Shown here in pieces: positions 27,666 to 36,641 of a stretch of 64,000 nucleotides of DNA; positions within the stretch are counted from its first letter, which is position 1, and each line of letters begins with the position of its first letter. Source of the DNA: Flammeovirga pectinis (GTDB lineage: Bacteria > Bacteroidota > Bacteroidia > Cytophagales > Flammeovirgaceae); assembly GCF_003970675.1 (NCBI RefSeq), contig NZ_CP034562.1, forward strand, positions 5,058,501 to 5,122,500, read 5' to 3'. The notes beneath the pieces are model-generated. The model made no database searches and was not told the origin of the DNA. It worked only from the letters and a program-made list of their open reading frames with translations. Position numbers and translations under genes: made by a program.

Positions 27666-28121
27666 ATGGAGCATTCACCTTTACCTACGTATGATCGTCC
27701 CACTTTCCCAAAGTGTGAACATCTAAAGAGTAAAAGTACAATAGAGCAGATGTTCAAATCAGGACAGTCTGTCTTTTCTTTTCCGTATAAGGTGTATTAT
27801 ACATTATCATCAGATGTATCTAAAATCCATATCCCTCCTAAAGTTTTAATTTCTGTTTCTAAACGAAGCTTTAAAAATGCCACAGACCGTAACAGGATAA
27901 AAAGGCAAATTAAAGAAGCTTATCGTTTAAATAAAACCATCTTACAGCCTAAAGAAGATTCTTCACAACAACAAGTGATAGAAGCCATCTCTTTTGTATA
28001 TGTTTCTAGAAAAAAAGAGCCTTATCCATTCTTAGAAAGAAAGATGAAGGCTTCTTTATATAAACTTGTTGATATGGTTAAAAATACCCCAACACATCAA
28101 GATCTTTCAGAAAAAAAGTAA
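27666..28121 (+). CDS. rnpA: Ribonuclease P protein component
   Basis: This is the protein subunit of RNase P, which matures tRNA 5' ends. From the ATG at 27666 it has 151 residues, with the central FSFPYKVYYTL strand and the family's RNR-type signature KRSFKNATDRNRIKRQIKEA. The tail is slightly long. A GTG at 27642 would add eight residues and is less likely. It follows the structured RNA by about 48 bases. Confidence 0.92.
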   Translation: MEHSPLPTYDRPTFPKCEHLKSKSTIEQMFKSGQSVFSFPYKVYYTLSSDVSKIHIPPKVLISVSKRSFKNATDRNRIKRQIKEAYRLNKTILQPKEDSSQQQVIEAISFVYVSRKKEPYPFLERKMKASLYKLVDMVKNTPTHQDLSEKK

Positions 28122-28124
28122 CTA

Positions 28125-28574
28125 TTAAATTAGTATCATCTCATCTAATTGACTGAGATTATACCTTTCTATAATATCAATTAATTTCTCTGCGTACATT
28201 GGATCTGTAGCATATCCTGCTTGTTGTAACCCATGTGCCCAACTTTTATAATCTGTACGGTCTAATCTAAATAGACTATTGTACCATACTTTCGATTTTA
28301 GAAACTTTCCATGGTCATCAAAAGAAGCGTGTACCGATGCGTATGAACGGAAACATTCTTCTGGTGAATCATCATGATGAGTAATGGAATTTCCATTCCA
28401 TTGTTCTCCACATTTAATTCCAAAATGATTATTGGACACTCTAGAAAAAGGACTATTTCCATAAGCCGATTCGAGCATTCCTTGTGCAATTATTATACTT
28501 GCAGGGATGTTATACTTATGCATTGAGATTACGGCAAAGTAACCATATTGTGATAAGTAATCTTTTTGTGACAT
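28125..28574 (-). CDS. Glucosaminidase (GH73, FlgJ-like) domain, cut from its signal peptide
   Basis: The 149-residue domain is a peptidoglycan N-acetylglucosaminidase: YNIPASIIIAQGMLESAYG (catalytic Glu in the LESAYG box), SNNHFGIKCGEQW, CFRSYASVHASFDDHGKFL, and YATDPMYAEKLIDIIERY. From the ATG at 28574 it has no signal peptide, which would leave a wall hydrolase in the cytoplasm. In the same frame directly upstream, after a TGA at 28578-28580, lies a complete signal-peptide coding segment (28581-28694). So this looks like one secreted enzyme broken by a stop, or two adjacent frames. Confidence 0.8.
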   Translation of the reverse strand: MSQKDYLSQYGYFAVISMHKYNIPASIIIAQGMLESAYGNSPFSRVSNNHFGIKCGEQWNGNSITHHDDSPEECFRSYASVHASFDDHGKFLKSKVWYNSLFRLDRTDYKSWAHGLQQAGYATDPMYAEKLIDIIERYNLSQLDEMILI

Positions 28575-28577
28575 CAA

Positions 28578-28694
28578 TCATTTCTCCGTATTTTCTTTTG
28601 GAGTTTTATTGTTTGTCGATGCTAAAGAATAAGTAGAAGACACAGTAATACCTAAACACAGAAGTGAGAGTAAAGACAATCTGTAAAAAATCAT
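28578..28694 (-). pseudogene. Signal-peptide segment in frame with the glucosaminidase, ended by TGA
   Basis: From the ATG at 28694 the frame reads MIFYRLSLLSLLCLGITVSS followed by TYSLASTNNKTPKENTEK and then TGA. The first part is a standard signal peptide with a likely cleavage after SLA. The Ser/Thr/Lys-rich remainder looks like a linker. Removing the single TGA would join it to the glucosaminidase two codons later, giving a normal secreted enzyme of about 189 residues. I interpret it as the 5' part of a nonsense-interrupted gene; readthrough or sequencing error are alternatives. Confidence 0.6.
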
Positions 28695-28797
28695 AAATGT
28701 AAGTTGTAAGTAAAGTATTTTAAAATAGGGTAATTAATAGAGTAAAGGGGTAAGTTTTACTTTAGGATGAAATTAGGTTCAAAATGACTAAAATTAA

Positions 28798-28846
28798 AAA
28801 GATCAAGTAATTAAATGAATACTACTTCATTAGTTACTTGATCTTT
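28798..28846 (-). terminator. Terminator of the ravA-viaA operon
   Basis: AAAGATCAAGTAA (28798-28810) pairs with TTACTTGATCTTT (28834-28846), perfect 13 bp, just past the viaA stop. The T-rich side faces the minus-strand direction. Confidence 0.75.
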
Positions 28847-28852
28847 AATTTA

Positions 28853-30340
28853 TTATTTTTTTCGCTTTAATTTTTTGATTTTCTTCGCAAACTCAAGCAA
28901 ACTATCTTTTCTACTGGCTCGGTATTTCCAAACTATATCAAAAGGTTTTAACTCTGGAGCATTTTCTGCACCAAAAGTTACTGCAAAAAAGCGGCTATCC
29001 TTAGATTGGGCTTTCCTTAGTTTATGTAGAACACTTGTTTCAAACTCAGGAATTTTACCATCAGTAATTAAAATGAGGTCAGATTTTTTATAAGCTTCAG
29101 CCTGCATTTCATCAATTGCTTTATGTAAAGCAGGTCCAGCATTTGTTCCTGCACTAAAAGACATAGATAGAAATTGAATTAGAGGCTCTAAACCATCTTG
29201 TAAATTACTTAAATCAATTTTTCTAATCTCTTGTTCAGAAGCACCGAAAGAAAAGAGAACACAAGCTCTTTTATTTTCTAACGCCATCTTCATTATTGCA
29301 AAGCAAAGTGTTTTAGAAATTTGCTCAGGCTTACCTAACATAGATGCACTTGTATCAACACATAAGATAACTGGTCCCATTACATCTTCTTTGGTACTTG
29401 TCTTTTGTGTTTGAGTACCTTCATTAATTTTAGGGGGAGTATCTTCAGCTTTTAGTTCAAATGTTTGAAGTTTATGTTCTACAAACTTTTTATAGAAAAT
29501 AAATTCTGTTTTCTCATTTCCTAATAATGCAGCTTCAGCTGGTAGAATTTGAGACAGATCGTCACTTTCGTGAACACCAATTAATGATTCTTTACCGTGT
29601 GTAAAGTTTCTTCTAAATGGTTGAATAGATATCTCTTCTAATTGTTCTCTTTCTTCTTCTAATTCAGCACTTGCATATCTACCCAAAAGATCAACAAGTT
29701 CTTTTAGCATTTCTTCGTCCTCAAGTAAACGATCATACCTTGATAATACTTCAAAGCCTGTACTTTGCCATTTACCTTTTGCTTTTTCAAAGCCTAAACC
29801 AAGATGATCCATTAGTTGGCTAATCAATTGCTGAGACTTATCGAATTTAGATGCATTTTCACTAAGTTTCTTACGCAAATCGTCTTGGCGCTTTTGCATT
29901 TTCCCTCCCAACATCTTTCGTACACTTTCCACAATTTTAGAAAAGGTACTTTTAGATGATTTCCCTTTGTCACCATTAGAATTTCCTGTTCGCATTCCAA
30001 AAGGTAAAGTAAACCGTTTCTTTTGGCGCTGAGCGGGTGGAGGAGAAGAGGTAGTTTCTGATATTTCAACAATATGAGTTACTAACTCTTTTACAACATG
30101 TTCCCTTAAAGAAATATGTCTTTTTAAAGAATCTTGTAATCCTGGAGTGTCTAAGATATCATCAATGATGTGTTTGTAGCCAAGAGCAGTGTCAGAGAAA
30201 TCCGAATTCTTAAATTTCAATGAATGCCCTTTTGCTACTTCAGTAAGGTATGAACCTAAGATATCTCTATCTTCAGCATCACCTAAAGAAGAAAACATCT
30301 GAAATTTCTCAATTTCATCAAAAGATGTCTTATCCGCCAT
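28853..30340 (-). CDS. viaA: ViaA-like VWA-domain protein
   Basis: The 495-residue protein has a helical, charged N-terminal region and a C-terminal von Willebrand A domain. The metal-site motif is VILCVDTSASMLGKPEQISK, with later FSFGASEQEIRKIDL and DLILITDGKIPEFE. In the RavA-ViaA pair of enterobacteria, ViaA binds and stimulates the MoxR ATPase RavA and influences respiratory enzymes and aminoglycoside sensitivity. Length (ViaA about 480) and order fit. It overlaps the ravA stop by 11 bases, so it is translationally coupled. Confidence 0.85.
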   Translation of the reverse strand: MADKTSFDEIEKFQMFSSLGDAEDRDILGSYLTEVAKGHSLKFKNSDFSDTALGYKHIIDDILDTPGLQDSLKRHISLREHVVKELVTHIVEISETTSSPPPAQRQKKRFTLPFGMRTGNSNGDKGKSSKSTFSKIVESVRKMLGGKMQKRQDDLRKKLSENASKFDKSQQLISQLMDHLGLGFEKAKGKWQSTGFEVLSRYDRLLEDEEMLKELVDLLGRYASAELEEEREQLEEISIQPFRRNFTHGKESLIGVHESDDLSQILPAEAALLGNEKTEFIFYKKFVEHKLQTFELKAEDTPPKINEGTQTQKTSTKEDVMGPVILCVDTSASMLGKPEQISKTLCFAIMKMALENKRACVLFSFGASEQEIRKIDLSNLQDGLEPLIQFLSMSFSAGTNAGPALHKAIDEMQAEAYKKSDLILITDGKIPEFETSVLHKLRKAQSKDSRFFAVTFGAENAPELKPFDIVWKYRASRKDSLLEFAKKIKKLKRKK

Positions 30341-31880
30341 AACTACGTTTTAATTTTTCTGTCTGAAGTTTATAATTCAGTACCTGTTTCCATAGATCAT
30401 TTAAACTTTCATCAATTAAAGATCTCCAGTTTTCTGATAAGAATATATTTTTACCAACACCTTCTTCTCTACTATGTCTCATCTCTTCAATTTCGTGAGA
30501 GATTTTATCTAAGTAAGTTAATAACTGATCTGCATCTCTATTTAAGTGCATTTTGATATCATCAGTAACTTGAATAGATACTTTACCTACTTTTTGTTCT
30601 TTCGTAGATTTTAATTTGTACTTATGGTATTCAAAGTCTAAGCGTACCTCAATTTCCGTATCAGATATTCTACCTACAGTAAAAGGTTCTGTTCTTCCTG
30701 TAGACGTGTATAACATAACATCAGAAGCACCGCGTCCAAGCATTTCAAAATCATCAGCAAGGATACGGTTATTAAGACTAGAAAAACCATCAATTTGGTA
30801 GTATTCTCCATCTATTAAATGAGGAGCTTCTACAAGTAATTCTTTTTCTACTTTTGTTTTCTCTTCAACAATTTGAGCATAATTGTCTAACTGAGATTTT
30901 ACAGTATCCATACTATATTTTGCACTCCATCCGTATTTTTGGATAGAACGCGTAACCCACTGTCTTACCATATCTATTTGATCTGGAGAATTCCAGATAC
31001 AGTTAGAGATAAGAAAGCAATCTGATAGGTCTACTTTAGTACGCCCGTTCATAAATGCTGATGTTCTTAACAAACGAACAATTTTATGCCAACGACGATC
31101 CGATATATAGATATTTTTTTCTACTTCAGTGCCTGTAGATTGGTTATAACGCTCAATATATTTTCTAACAATAGAAATTACACTCAATACTTCTTGAGGA
31201 ATTTTGACTTGATCAATAACAGAACTCCACTCATCTACTTCCTCTTCATCAAATTTGACATCTTCGCTTACAACAGGGTTAGTAAGTTTAGAAGATGTAA
31301 TCATGTCAAAGAATTTTTGCTCATCAATAATTCTGTCAACAAAAACTCTTACTAAGAATCTATCCCAAATTGCTTCTAGTCCTTCTCCTTTAGCAGGAAG
31401 TTCGTTAGATGCAGATAATAATGCATGTACTTTAACTTCAATCTCTTGATCACCATTTCTAAATACTTTTTCATTCAGAACGGTTAAAAGAGCATTTTGA
31501 ATGGATGGGCCAGCTTTCCATATTTCATCAAGAAATACAACCGAAGATCCAGGAAGATAATTATCAGTAAGGCGTTCGTATTTATCTTCTTTACTTAATT
31601 TTGAAATAGATATAGGTCCAAATATTTCATCTGGTGTACTAAATCTATTCATTAAATATTCAAAAGAGTCACCACCTTTAAAAGCATATTTTAATCGGCG
31701 GGCAATCATACTTTTACCAACACCCGGAGGTCCTAGCATAAAGATACTTTCACCAGCAATAGCACTTAGTAATGCTAACGATAAAACATCTTCTTTTTCG
31801 TGAAGATCTTCTCCTAATAATTTAAGTAATTTTTTTGAACGCTTTCTTACCTCAGAGGCAACGCTAGAGATTTCAGTCAT
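30330..31880 (-). CDS. ravA: RavA-like MoxR-family AAA+ ATPase
   Basis: This is a 516-residue MoxR AAA+ ATPase. It has Walker A GPPGVGKSMIARRL at about residue 55, the RavA-type RFSTPDEIFGPISISKL, Walker B SSVVFLDEIWKAGPSIQNAL, and sensor 1 LLSASNELP. The C-terminal half (from about 330) is the lid and discoidal extension. This is the RavA subgroup, paired with a VWA protein downstream. The function in Bacteroidota is not established; chaperone-like action on a membrane or respiratory complex is inferred from E. coli. Confidence 0.87.
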   Translation of the reverse strand: MTEISSVASEVRKRSKKLLKLLGEDLHEKEDVLSLALLSAIAGESIFMLGPPGVGKSMIARRLKYAFKGGDSFEYLMNRFSTPDEIFGPISISKLSKEDKYERLTDNYLPGSSVVFLDEIWKAGPSIQNALLTVLNEKVFRNGDQEIEVKVHALLSASNELPAKGEGLEAIWDRFLVRVFVDRIIDEQKFFDMITSSKLTNPVVSEDVKFDEEEVDEWSSVIDQVKIPQEVLSVISIVRKYIERYNQSTGTEVEKNIYISDRRWHKIVRLLRTSAFMNGRTKVDLSDCFLISNCIWNSPDQIDMVRQWVTRSIQKYGWSAKYSMDTVKSQLDNYAQIVEEKTKVEKELLVEAPHLIDGEYYQIDGFSSLNNRILADDFEMLGRGASDVMLYTSTGRTEPFTVGRISDTEIEVRLDFEYHKYKLKSTKEQKVGKVSIQVTDDIKMHLNRDADQLLTYLDKISHEIEEMRHSREEGVGKNIFLSENWRSLIDESLNDLWKQVLNYKLQTEKLKRSYGG

Positions 31881-32078
31881 TTGTTCGTTATATAAAACAT
31901 GGAGCCGCTTAAAAAGTGACTTCTTTAGTTATGTGATTTGAAATTAAGATTTCGCACTATTTTTAATATGCATTTTTGCGAAGCCTAATTTATAGATTAT
32001 TTTGAATTTGAAAAGTAACATACGTTCCCTTAAATGGGAAAAAATAGATAATATGATTAAAAAGAACAATTTGGACAT

Positions 32079-32111
32079 AAAAAAAGAAGGTAATGTATAT
32101 TTTACCTTCTT
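32079..32111 (-). terminator. Terminator of the DUF5916 gene
   Basis: AAGAAGGTAA (32084-32093) pairs with TTACCTTCTT (32102-32111). A T-run follows on the minus strand. Confidence 0.75.
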
Positions 32112-32140
32112 CGATTTATGATTTTTTGTGCTCTTTCTAA

Positions 32141-34702
32141 TTACATTCTAGAAAAGCCCTTTTTTACTTGTTGATAATCTAGGAAGTACATTACTCTAAG
32201 AGACAAAGTATTTACTTGTGCTTCTTTCCACATTTCGTTCATATTATTATTAAATGTGTAATGAGAATTATGCGATGAAGAACCTAGTTGATTTCTCCAT
32301 AATGCTGTAAAAAAACTTCCTGGTAAAAATTCCCAACTATAAGATACTTCCATATTGAATGTATTATAATTAGTATCGTGTTCTTTTTCTCCTTCATCAT
32401 TAATATCAGAATAATTAGAAGAAAGCAGATCACCATCTTTAGTAAGGTCAAAGAAATCAGTATAGTTTACTTGTCTCCAATAATGTCTTAAACGTAGTTT
32501 TAAAAACATTTTATTAGTGAAGGTATATTGAGTCCAGAAGTTATTTTCTAAAGTGGTAACTCCTCTATTACCATAAATAACATCTTCAACTTCATCGTTG
32601 CTATCTTTTATTGTGGTTACGTAGCCTTTTTCATTTTTCTGATTATTCCACGAAATGGTGTGATTTAACTCAAATTTATCTGTCATTCTATATGTTTGAC
32701 CGTATCTGTAGAACTCATCAAATTGATCAAATTCTGGGCGTTGCCAGAAACTTGTTCTAAAACTCATAGAATATTTCTTTCTTCCATCAGAATTAATGGT
32801 AATACCACCATCCTGAGAAGGTAATTGTTTAAATCTATAACCTTCTTCTCTTGGTCCAAAGTAATCATAACTTACTTGAGGAGTTGTTGCCACATTCATG
32901 TAAACACTCCAGAAATTTTTGAAAAGCATATCGCCATCGGCCCAAACTCTTCTAGACATAAATGATCTTGGATTGTAAAGCCAGTTTTCGTCGTAGCCTA
33001 CTCTTGCCCAATATCTTTGATATATTCCTTTTGCTTGATAGATATTGTAAGAAGCGTTTGTTCTAATATTTATTGCATTGTTAGAACCATTAAAACCCAT
33101 ATCATTAGGGTTGTATTTATCAGATTCTACATTAGTAGATGCCCAATATCTCCATTTACCACTTACTTTCCCTCCTCCAATGTCATATCTATAACCAAGA
33201 ACTTTTAATTCTTCATCTTCGGCAGTATTGTCAAGTAATGGTTTAAACTCCTGACTTAAGCCTCCAAAACCACGTATTCTATAAGTATTTGTACGATCGT
33301 ACAGGCTAAAATCTCCAGAAGTAACATTAGAATTTTTATACCCTTGACCTCTATATACATTACTATTCATAAAACCAATCTTAGAATTGTTGGCTAAGTT
33401 TTGCTCAATAGATATAATATTGAAATTGGTAAGCGGGTCTGCTTTAACATCTCGTCTTTCTCCTGTAAGCGTATCTTCTATTATACCAAAAGACTCATTA
33501 GTGATAGAGTTTAAGATACCAATACCTAATCCTTTTTCTGTTCTTCCTGTTAACTTAATTGAGTTGATAAGAGGGGCGTCAGTAGGTTTAAATTTATACT
33601 CTTCATGTTCTTCTAATAAATCATCACTTGGAGCAATATGATTTTGTCCGATACGGCGTGAATAGAATTGACCCCATTTATTAAAAATTGTAGTTCCTTG
33701 TGTAAAGAAATCTCTAAATTCCCCATACTGTACCTCGTAGGCAGAGAGATTTAGAACCTCATTATCTGCTTGTACTTGAGAAAAATCGGGAACTAAACTA
33801 ACGTCTAAAGTAAAACTTTGTCCTAAACCTAATTTAAGGTCTGCGCCACCAGAAAATGTATTCGCAATTTTATTCGAACCTTGTTTGCCAACAGCTACAT
33901 TACTTATGTAAGGAGATAAAGATAAACGTAATGGTGGTTTTATATCATATAACCCCCTTAATGAGCCGAATTGGTTAACATAGCCAGATTTATTTGCATC
34001 AATATTATTCCAATAAGAGGTTTCTCCTTTTCTCTGAATTACACGTCCGAAGTTTATACCCCAAACTTGTTCTTTAGCATCAGGCATACGTAAAGCACGG
34101 TAAGGAATAGCCATTTCTACAGCCCAGCCTTCTTCATTTACTTTAACAGCACTGCTCCATACTTCATTCCAGTTGCCATCCCAACCAGATGTCCCTCTCA
34201 TTCTATCACTTTGCACACCAGAAGCACTTACAACAAATTCAAAACAGTCTTGTTGTTTATTATATGTATCAAAAGAAACCACAAAAACATCTGCACCATT
34301 TCCTCCAGAATCTCTAGCTCCCATATTGGTGCGAATAGAGTCTGGGGCAGTATCATACAGTTGAGCACTTACGTAAATTGCGTAATCATCGTAAGCTACT
34401 TGAACTTTTGTTTTTTGGTTTGATTTCTCGTTATTATTTGGCCAGTTTTGAGTAAAAAATCCTTCGTAAATATACTTGCTTGGATCATCTCCATTAAGTA
34501 GTCTATCACTTACACTAGCAGTTAAATTTGTTACATTGATAGGATCCATCCATACTCCATCATCTAGAATGCCATCAATTTTTGGAGCATCACTTGTAGC
34601 CCAAGCATGAAGGTTCATTCTGTGGAGTTGTGCATTTGATTTAGTCGTGATAACTAAGCACAATAATATTATGAATATCGAGGATTTATGTAGGGCCAAC
34701 AC
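32141..34702 (-). CDS. DUF5916 protein: CBM9-like domain plus outer-membrane barrel
   Basis: This 853-residue protein has a signal peptide ending KSNAQ. A family-9 carbohydrate-binding-like domain follows (about residues 30-230: APKIDGILDDGVWMD, VAYDDYAIYVSAQLYD, GWAVEMAIPYRALRMP). A long beta-barrel region typical of DUF5916 begins near VDVSLVPDFSQVQADNEVLN-type sequence and YSRRIGQ. No ATG exists near the signal peptide; the GTG at 34702 is the best start. The ligand is unknown. It is a single gene with its own terminator. Confidence 0.83.
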   Translation of the reverse strand: MLALHKSSIFIILLCLVITTKSNAQLHRMNLHAWATSDAPKIDGILDDGVWMDPINVTNLTASVSDRLLNGDDPSKYIYEGFFTQNWPNNNEKSNQKTKVQVAYDDYAIYVSAQLYDTAPDSIRTNMGARDSGGNGADVFVVSFDTYNKQQDCFEFVVSASGVQSDRMRGTSGWDGNWNEVWSSAVKVNEEGWAVEMAIPYRALRMPDAKEQVWGINFGRVIQRKGETSYWNNIDANKSGYVNQFGSLRGLYDIKPPLRLSLSPYISNVAVGKQGSNKIANTFSGGADLKLGLGQSFTLDVSLVPDFSQVQADNEVLNLSAYEVQYGEFRDFFTQGTTIFNKWGQFYSRRIGQNHIAPSDDLLEEHEEYKFKPTDAPLINSIKLTGRTEKGLGIGILNSITNESFGIIEDTLTGERRDVKADPLTNFNIISIEQNLANNSKIGFMNSNVYRGQGYKNSNVTSGDFSLYDRTNTYRIRGFGGLSQEFKPLLDNTAEDEELKVLGYRYDIGGGKVSGKWRYWASTNVESDKYNPNDMGFNGSNNAINIRTNASYNIYQAKGIYQRYWARVGYDENWLYNPRSFMSRRVWADGDMLFKNFWSVYMNVATTPQVSYDYFGPREEGYRFKQLPSQDGGITINSDGRKKYSMSFRTSFWQRPEFDQFDEFYRYGQTYRMTDKFELNHTISWNNQKNEKGYVTTIKDSNDEVEDVIYGNRGVTTLENNFWTQYTFTNKMFLKLRLRHYWRQVNYTDFFDLTKDGDLLSSNYSDINDEGEKEHDTNYNTFNMEVSYSWEFLPGSFFTALWRNQLGSSSHNSHYTFNNNMNEMWKEAQVNTLSLRVMYFLDYQQVKKGFSRM

Positions 34703-35059
34703 TTGCTATTGTTTGTTTATTTAGATTCAGTTTACAATATCTAAAATTGTATAACTAACAACAATCTTGTTGTATAATATTAACTAATACAACTTGTAAA
34801 AATGTTATTTTAACGAAAAATTAAAACTTGTTATCAAAAAATACCCTTGTTGCTGAAACAATTACTTTCTTAAATTTTAGGTGTGTAATCTATATGAAGA
34901 TCAATCAATTGTAAACAAAATTGATAAGTGTGTTTCCTTGTGTTAGCTTTGTCTTTGGAATTCACTTTTGTGATATTCGAATTTAAGTTAATTAAGTTGT
35001 ATAAGCTCAGAACTAGGAGGACTGAAAATCCTCAACCTTCTGTCTTAAAATCCAAAGTA
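34703..35059. other. Divergent promoter region between the DUF5916 gene and miaB
   Basis: A 357-base AT-rich stretch. It holds the miaB promoter (34921-34951). I see no clear minus-strand promoter for the DUF5916 gene and no coding frame. Confidence 0.5.
34921..34951 (+). promoter_or_regulatory. miaB promoter
   Basis: TTG (34921-34923), 20-base spacer, TAGCTTTG (34944-34951) match the Bacteroidota -33/-7 elements. It gives a leader of about 100 bases. Confidence 0.6.
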
Positions 35060-36529
35060 ATGAGCGGTCTGATTAAAGACATTGAAATCGTTGATAACGA
35101 TAAAAAAGCAGCTGAATCGTGTGATATACGTGTCACTGAAGATACAGCAAAGAATGGTCAGCGAAAACTTTATATAGAAAGTTATGGTTGCCAAATGAAT
35201 TTCTCTGATTCGGAGATTGTAGCCTCGGTTATGAAAGAAAATAACTTTGGTACTACCTCGAACATGGATGAAGCAGATCTTGTATTTTTAAATACATGTT
35301 CTATTCGTGAGAAAGCAGAATTAAATGTACGTCAGCGTCTAACCGTATTTAACCGTATTAAAAAAACACGTCCGGGAATGATAATCGGTGTGTTAGGTTG
35401 TATGGCTGAACGTTTAAAAACACAATTGCTGGAAGAAGAGAAAATGGTAGATATCGTGGCTGGTCCAGATTCTTACCGTGACCTTCCAAAACTAGTTGGT
35501 GATGTAGATGGCGGCGATAAAGGGATTAACGTATTTTTATCAAGAGATGAAACGTACGCTGATATTGCTCCTGTAAGATTGAATTCTAACGGTATTTCTG
35601 CAATGATCTCTATTATGAGGGGTTGTGATAATATGTGTTCTTTCTGTGTGGTACCTTTTACAAGAGGTAGAGAAAGAAGCCGTGATCCTCATTCTATAGT
35701 AAAAGAAGCAAAAGAGCTTTTTGAGCAAGGTTATAGAGAAGTTACTTTATTAGGACAAAATGTAGATTCTTACAAATGGTCTGATGAAGAAAACAATAAA
35801 GCCAAATTAGAAAAGAAAGAACGTGTGGGTGATGATGTTGAAGTTTTTAGCTTTGCAAAATTACTAACAATGGTTGCTGAAGTTTCTCCAGAATTACGTA
35901 TTCGTTTCTCTACATCTCATCCAAAAGATATTACGGATGATGTATTGTACGCAATCCGTGATCACGAAAATATTTGTAACTACATTCACTTGCCAGTACA
36001 ATCGGGTAACTCTAGAGTATTGGACATTATGAACCGTACTTATGACCGTGAATGGTACATCAATAGAATTGATGCAATTCGTGAAATTTTAGGTGATGAT
36101 TGTGGCGTTTCTTCTGATATGATTTCAGGTTTTTGTACTGAAACAGAAGAAGAGCATAGAGATACACTTTCTTTAATGGAATATGTAAAATTTGATTACA
36201 GCTACATGTTCTATTATTCTGAACGCCCAGGAACATTAGCCGAAAAGAAATTTGAAGATGATATTCCTTTGGAAGTGAAGAAACGTAGATTACAAGAAAT
36301 TGTAGATTTACAAAGAAAGCATGCTACAGAGCGTAACAAATTAAATATTGGTCAGGTACAGAAAGTATTGATTGATGGTTACTCAAAGCGTAGTAAAGAG
36401 CATTTCCAAGGAAAGAACTCTGCAAATAAAATTATAGTTTTCCCTAAAGGTGATGCTAAACTAGGACAATATGTAGATGTAAAAGTTCACGATTGTACAG
36501 GTGGAACATTATTAGGCGAAATGATTTAA
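35060..36529 (+). CDS. miaB: tRNA-2-methylthio-N6-dimethylallyladenosine synthase
   Basis: This is a radical-SAM methylthiotransferase acting on A37 of tRNAs that read codons starting with U. From the ATG at 35060 it has 489 residues. The UPF0004 domain carries its three cluster cysteines ([32 protein letters not shown]). The radical-SAM CxxxCxxC is in [20 protein letters not shown], and a TRAM domain lies at the C-terminus. The frame is open 44 codons further upstream, but the promoter lies inside that stretch and family alignment begins at YIESYGC, so the later ATG is used. Confidence 0.93.
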   Translation: MSGLIKDIEIVDNDKKAAESCDIRVTEDTAKNGQRKLYIESYGCQMNFSDSEIVASVMKENNFGTTSNMDEADLVFLNTCSIREKAELNVRQRLTVFNRIKKTRPGMIIGVLGCMAERLKTQLLEEEKMVDIVAGPDSYRDLPKLVGDVDGGDKGINVFLSRDETYADIAPVRLNSNGISAMISIMRGCDNMCSFCVVPFTRGRERSRDPHSIVKEAKELFEQGYREVTLLGQNVDSYKWSDEENNKAKLEKKERVGDDVEVFSFAKLLTMVAEVSPELRIRFSTSHPKDITDDVLYAIRDHENICNYIHLPVQSGNSRVLDIMNRTYDREWYINRIDAIREILGDDCGVSSDMISGFCTETEEEHRDTLSLMEYVKFDYSYMFYYSERPGTLAEKKFEDDIPLEVKKRRLQEIVDLQRKHATERNKLNIGQVQKVLIDGYSKRSKEHFQGKNSANKIIVFPKGDAKLGQYVDVKVHDCTGGTLLGEMI

Positions 36530-36551
36530 TAAGTAGTTTAAATACTCCTTT

Positions 36552-36599
36552 AATAAGGTGTGAATCTTCAATTTGAATGGTTCATACCTTATTTTTTTT
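36552..36599 (+). terminator. Terminator of miaB
   Basis: AATAAGGTGTGAA (36552-36564) pairs with TTCATACCTTATT (36581-36593), one G-T pair, followed by a T-run. It separates miaB from the RloAB cassette. Confidence 0.8.
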
Positions 36600-36641
36600 G
36601 TGTATTTTAGGGAACAAGAACAAAGATTAACCCTAAAAGAA

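Noticed and set aside
34928..35059. 44-codon N-terminal extension of MiaB with hydrophobic character
   Set aside because: The promoter -7 box at 34944-34951 lies inside it and family similarity begins after the ATG at 35060.
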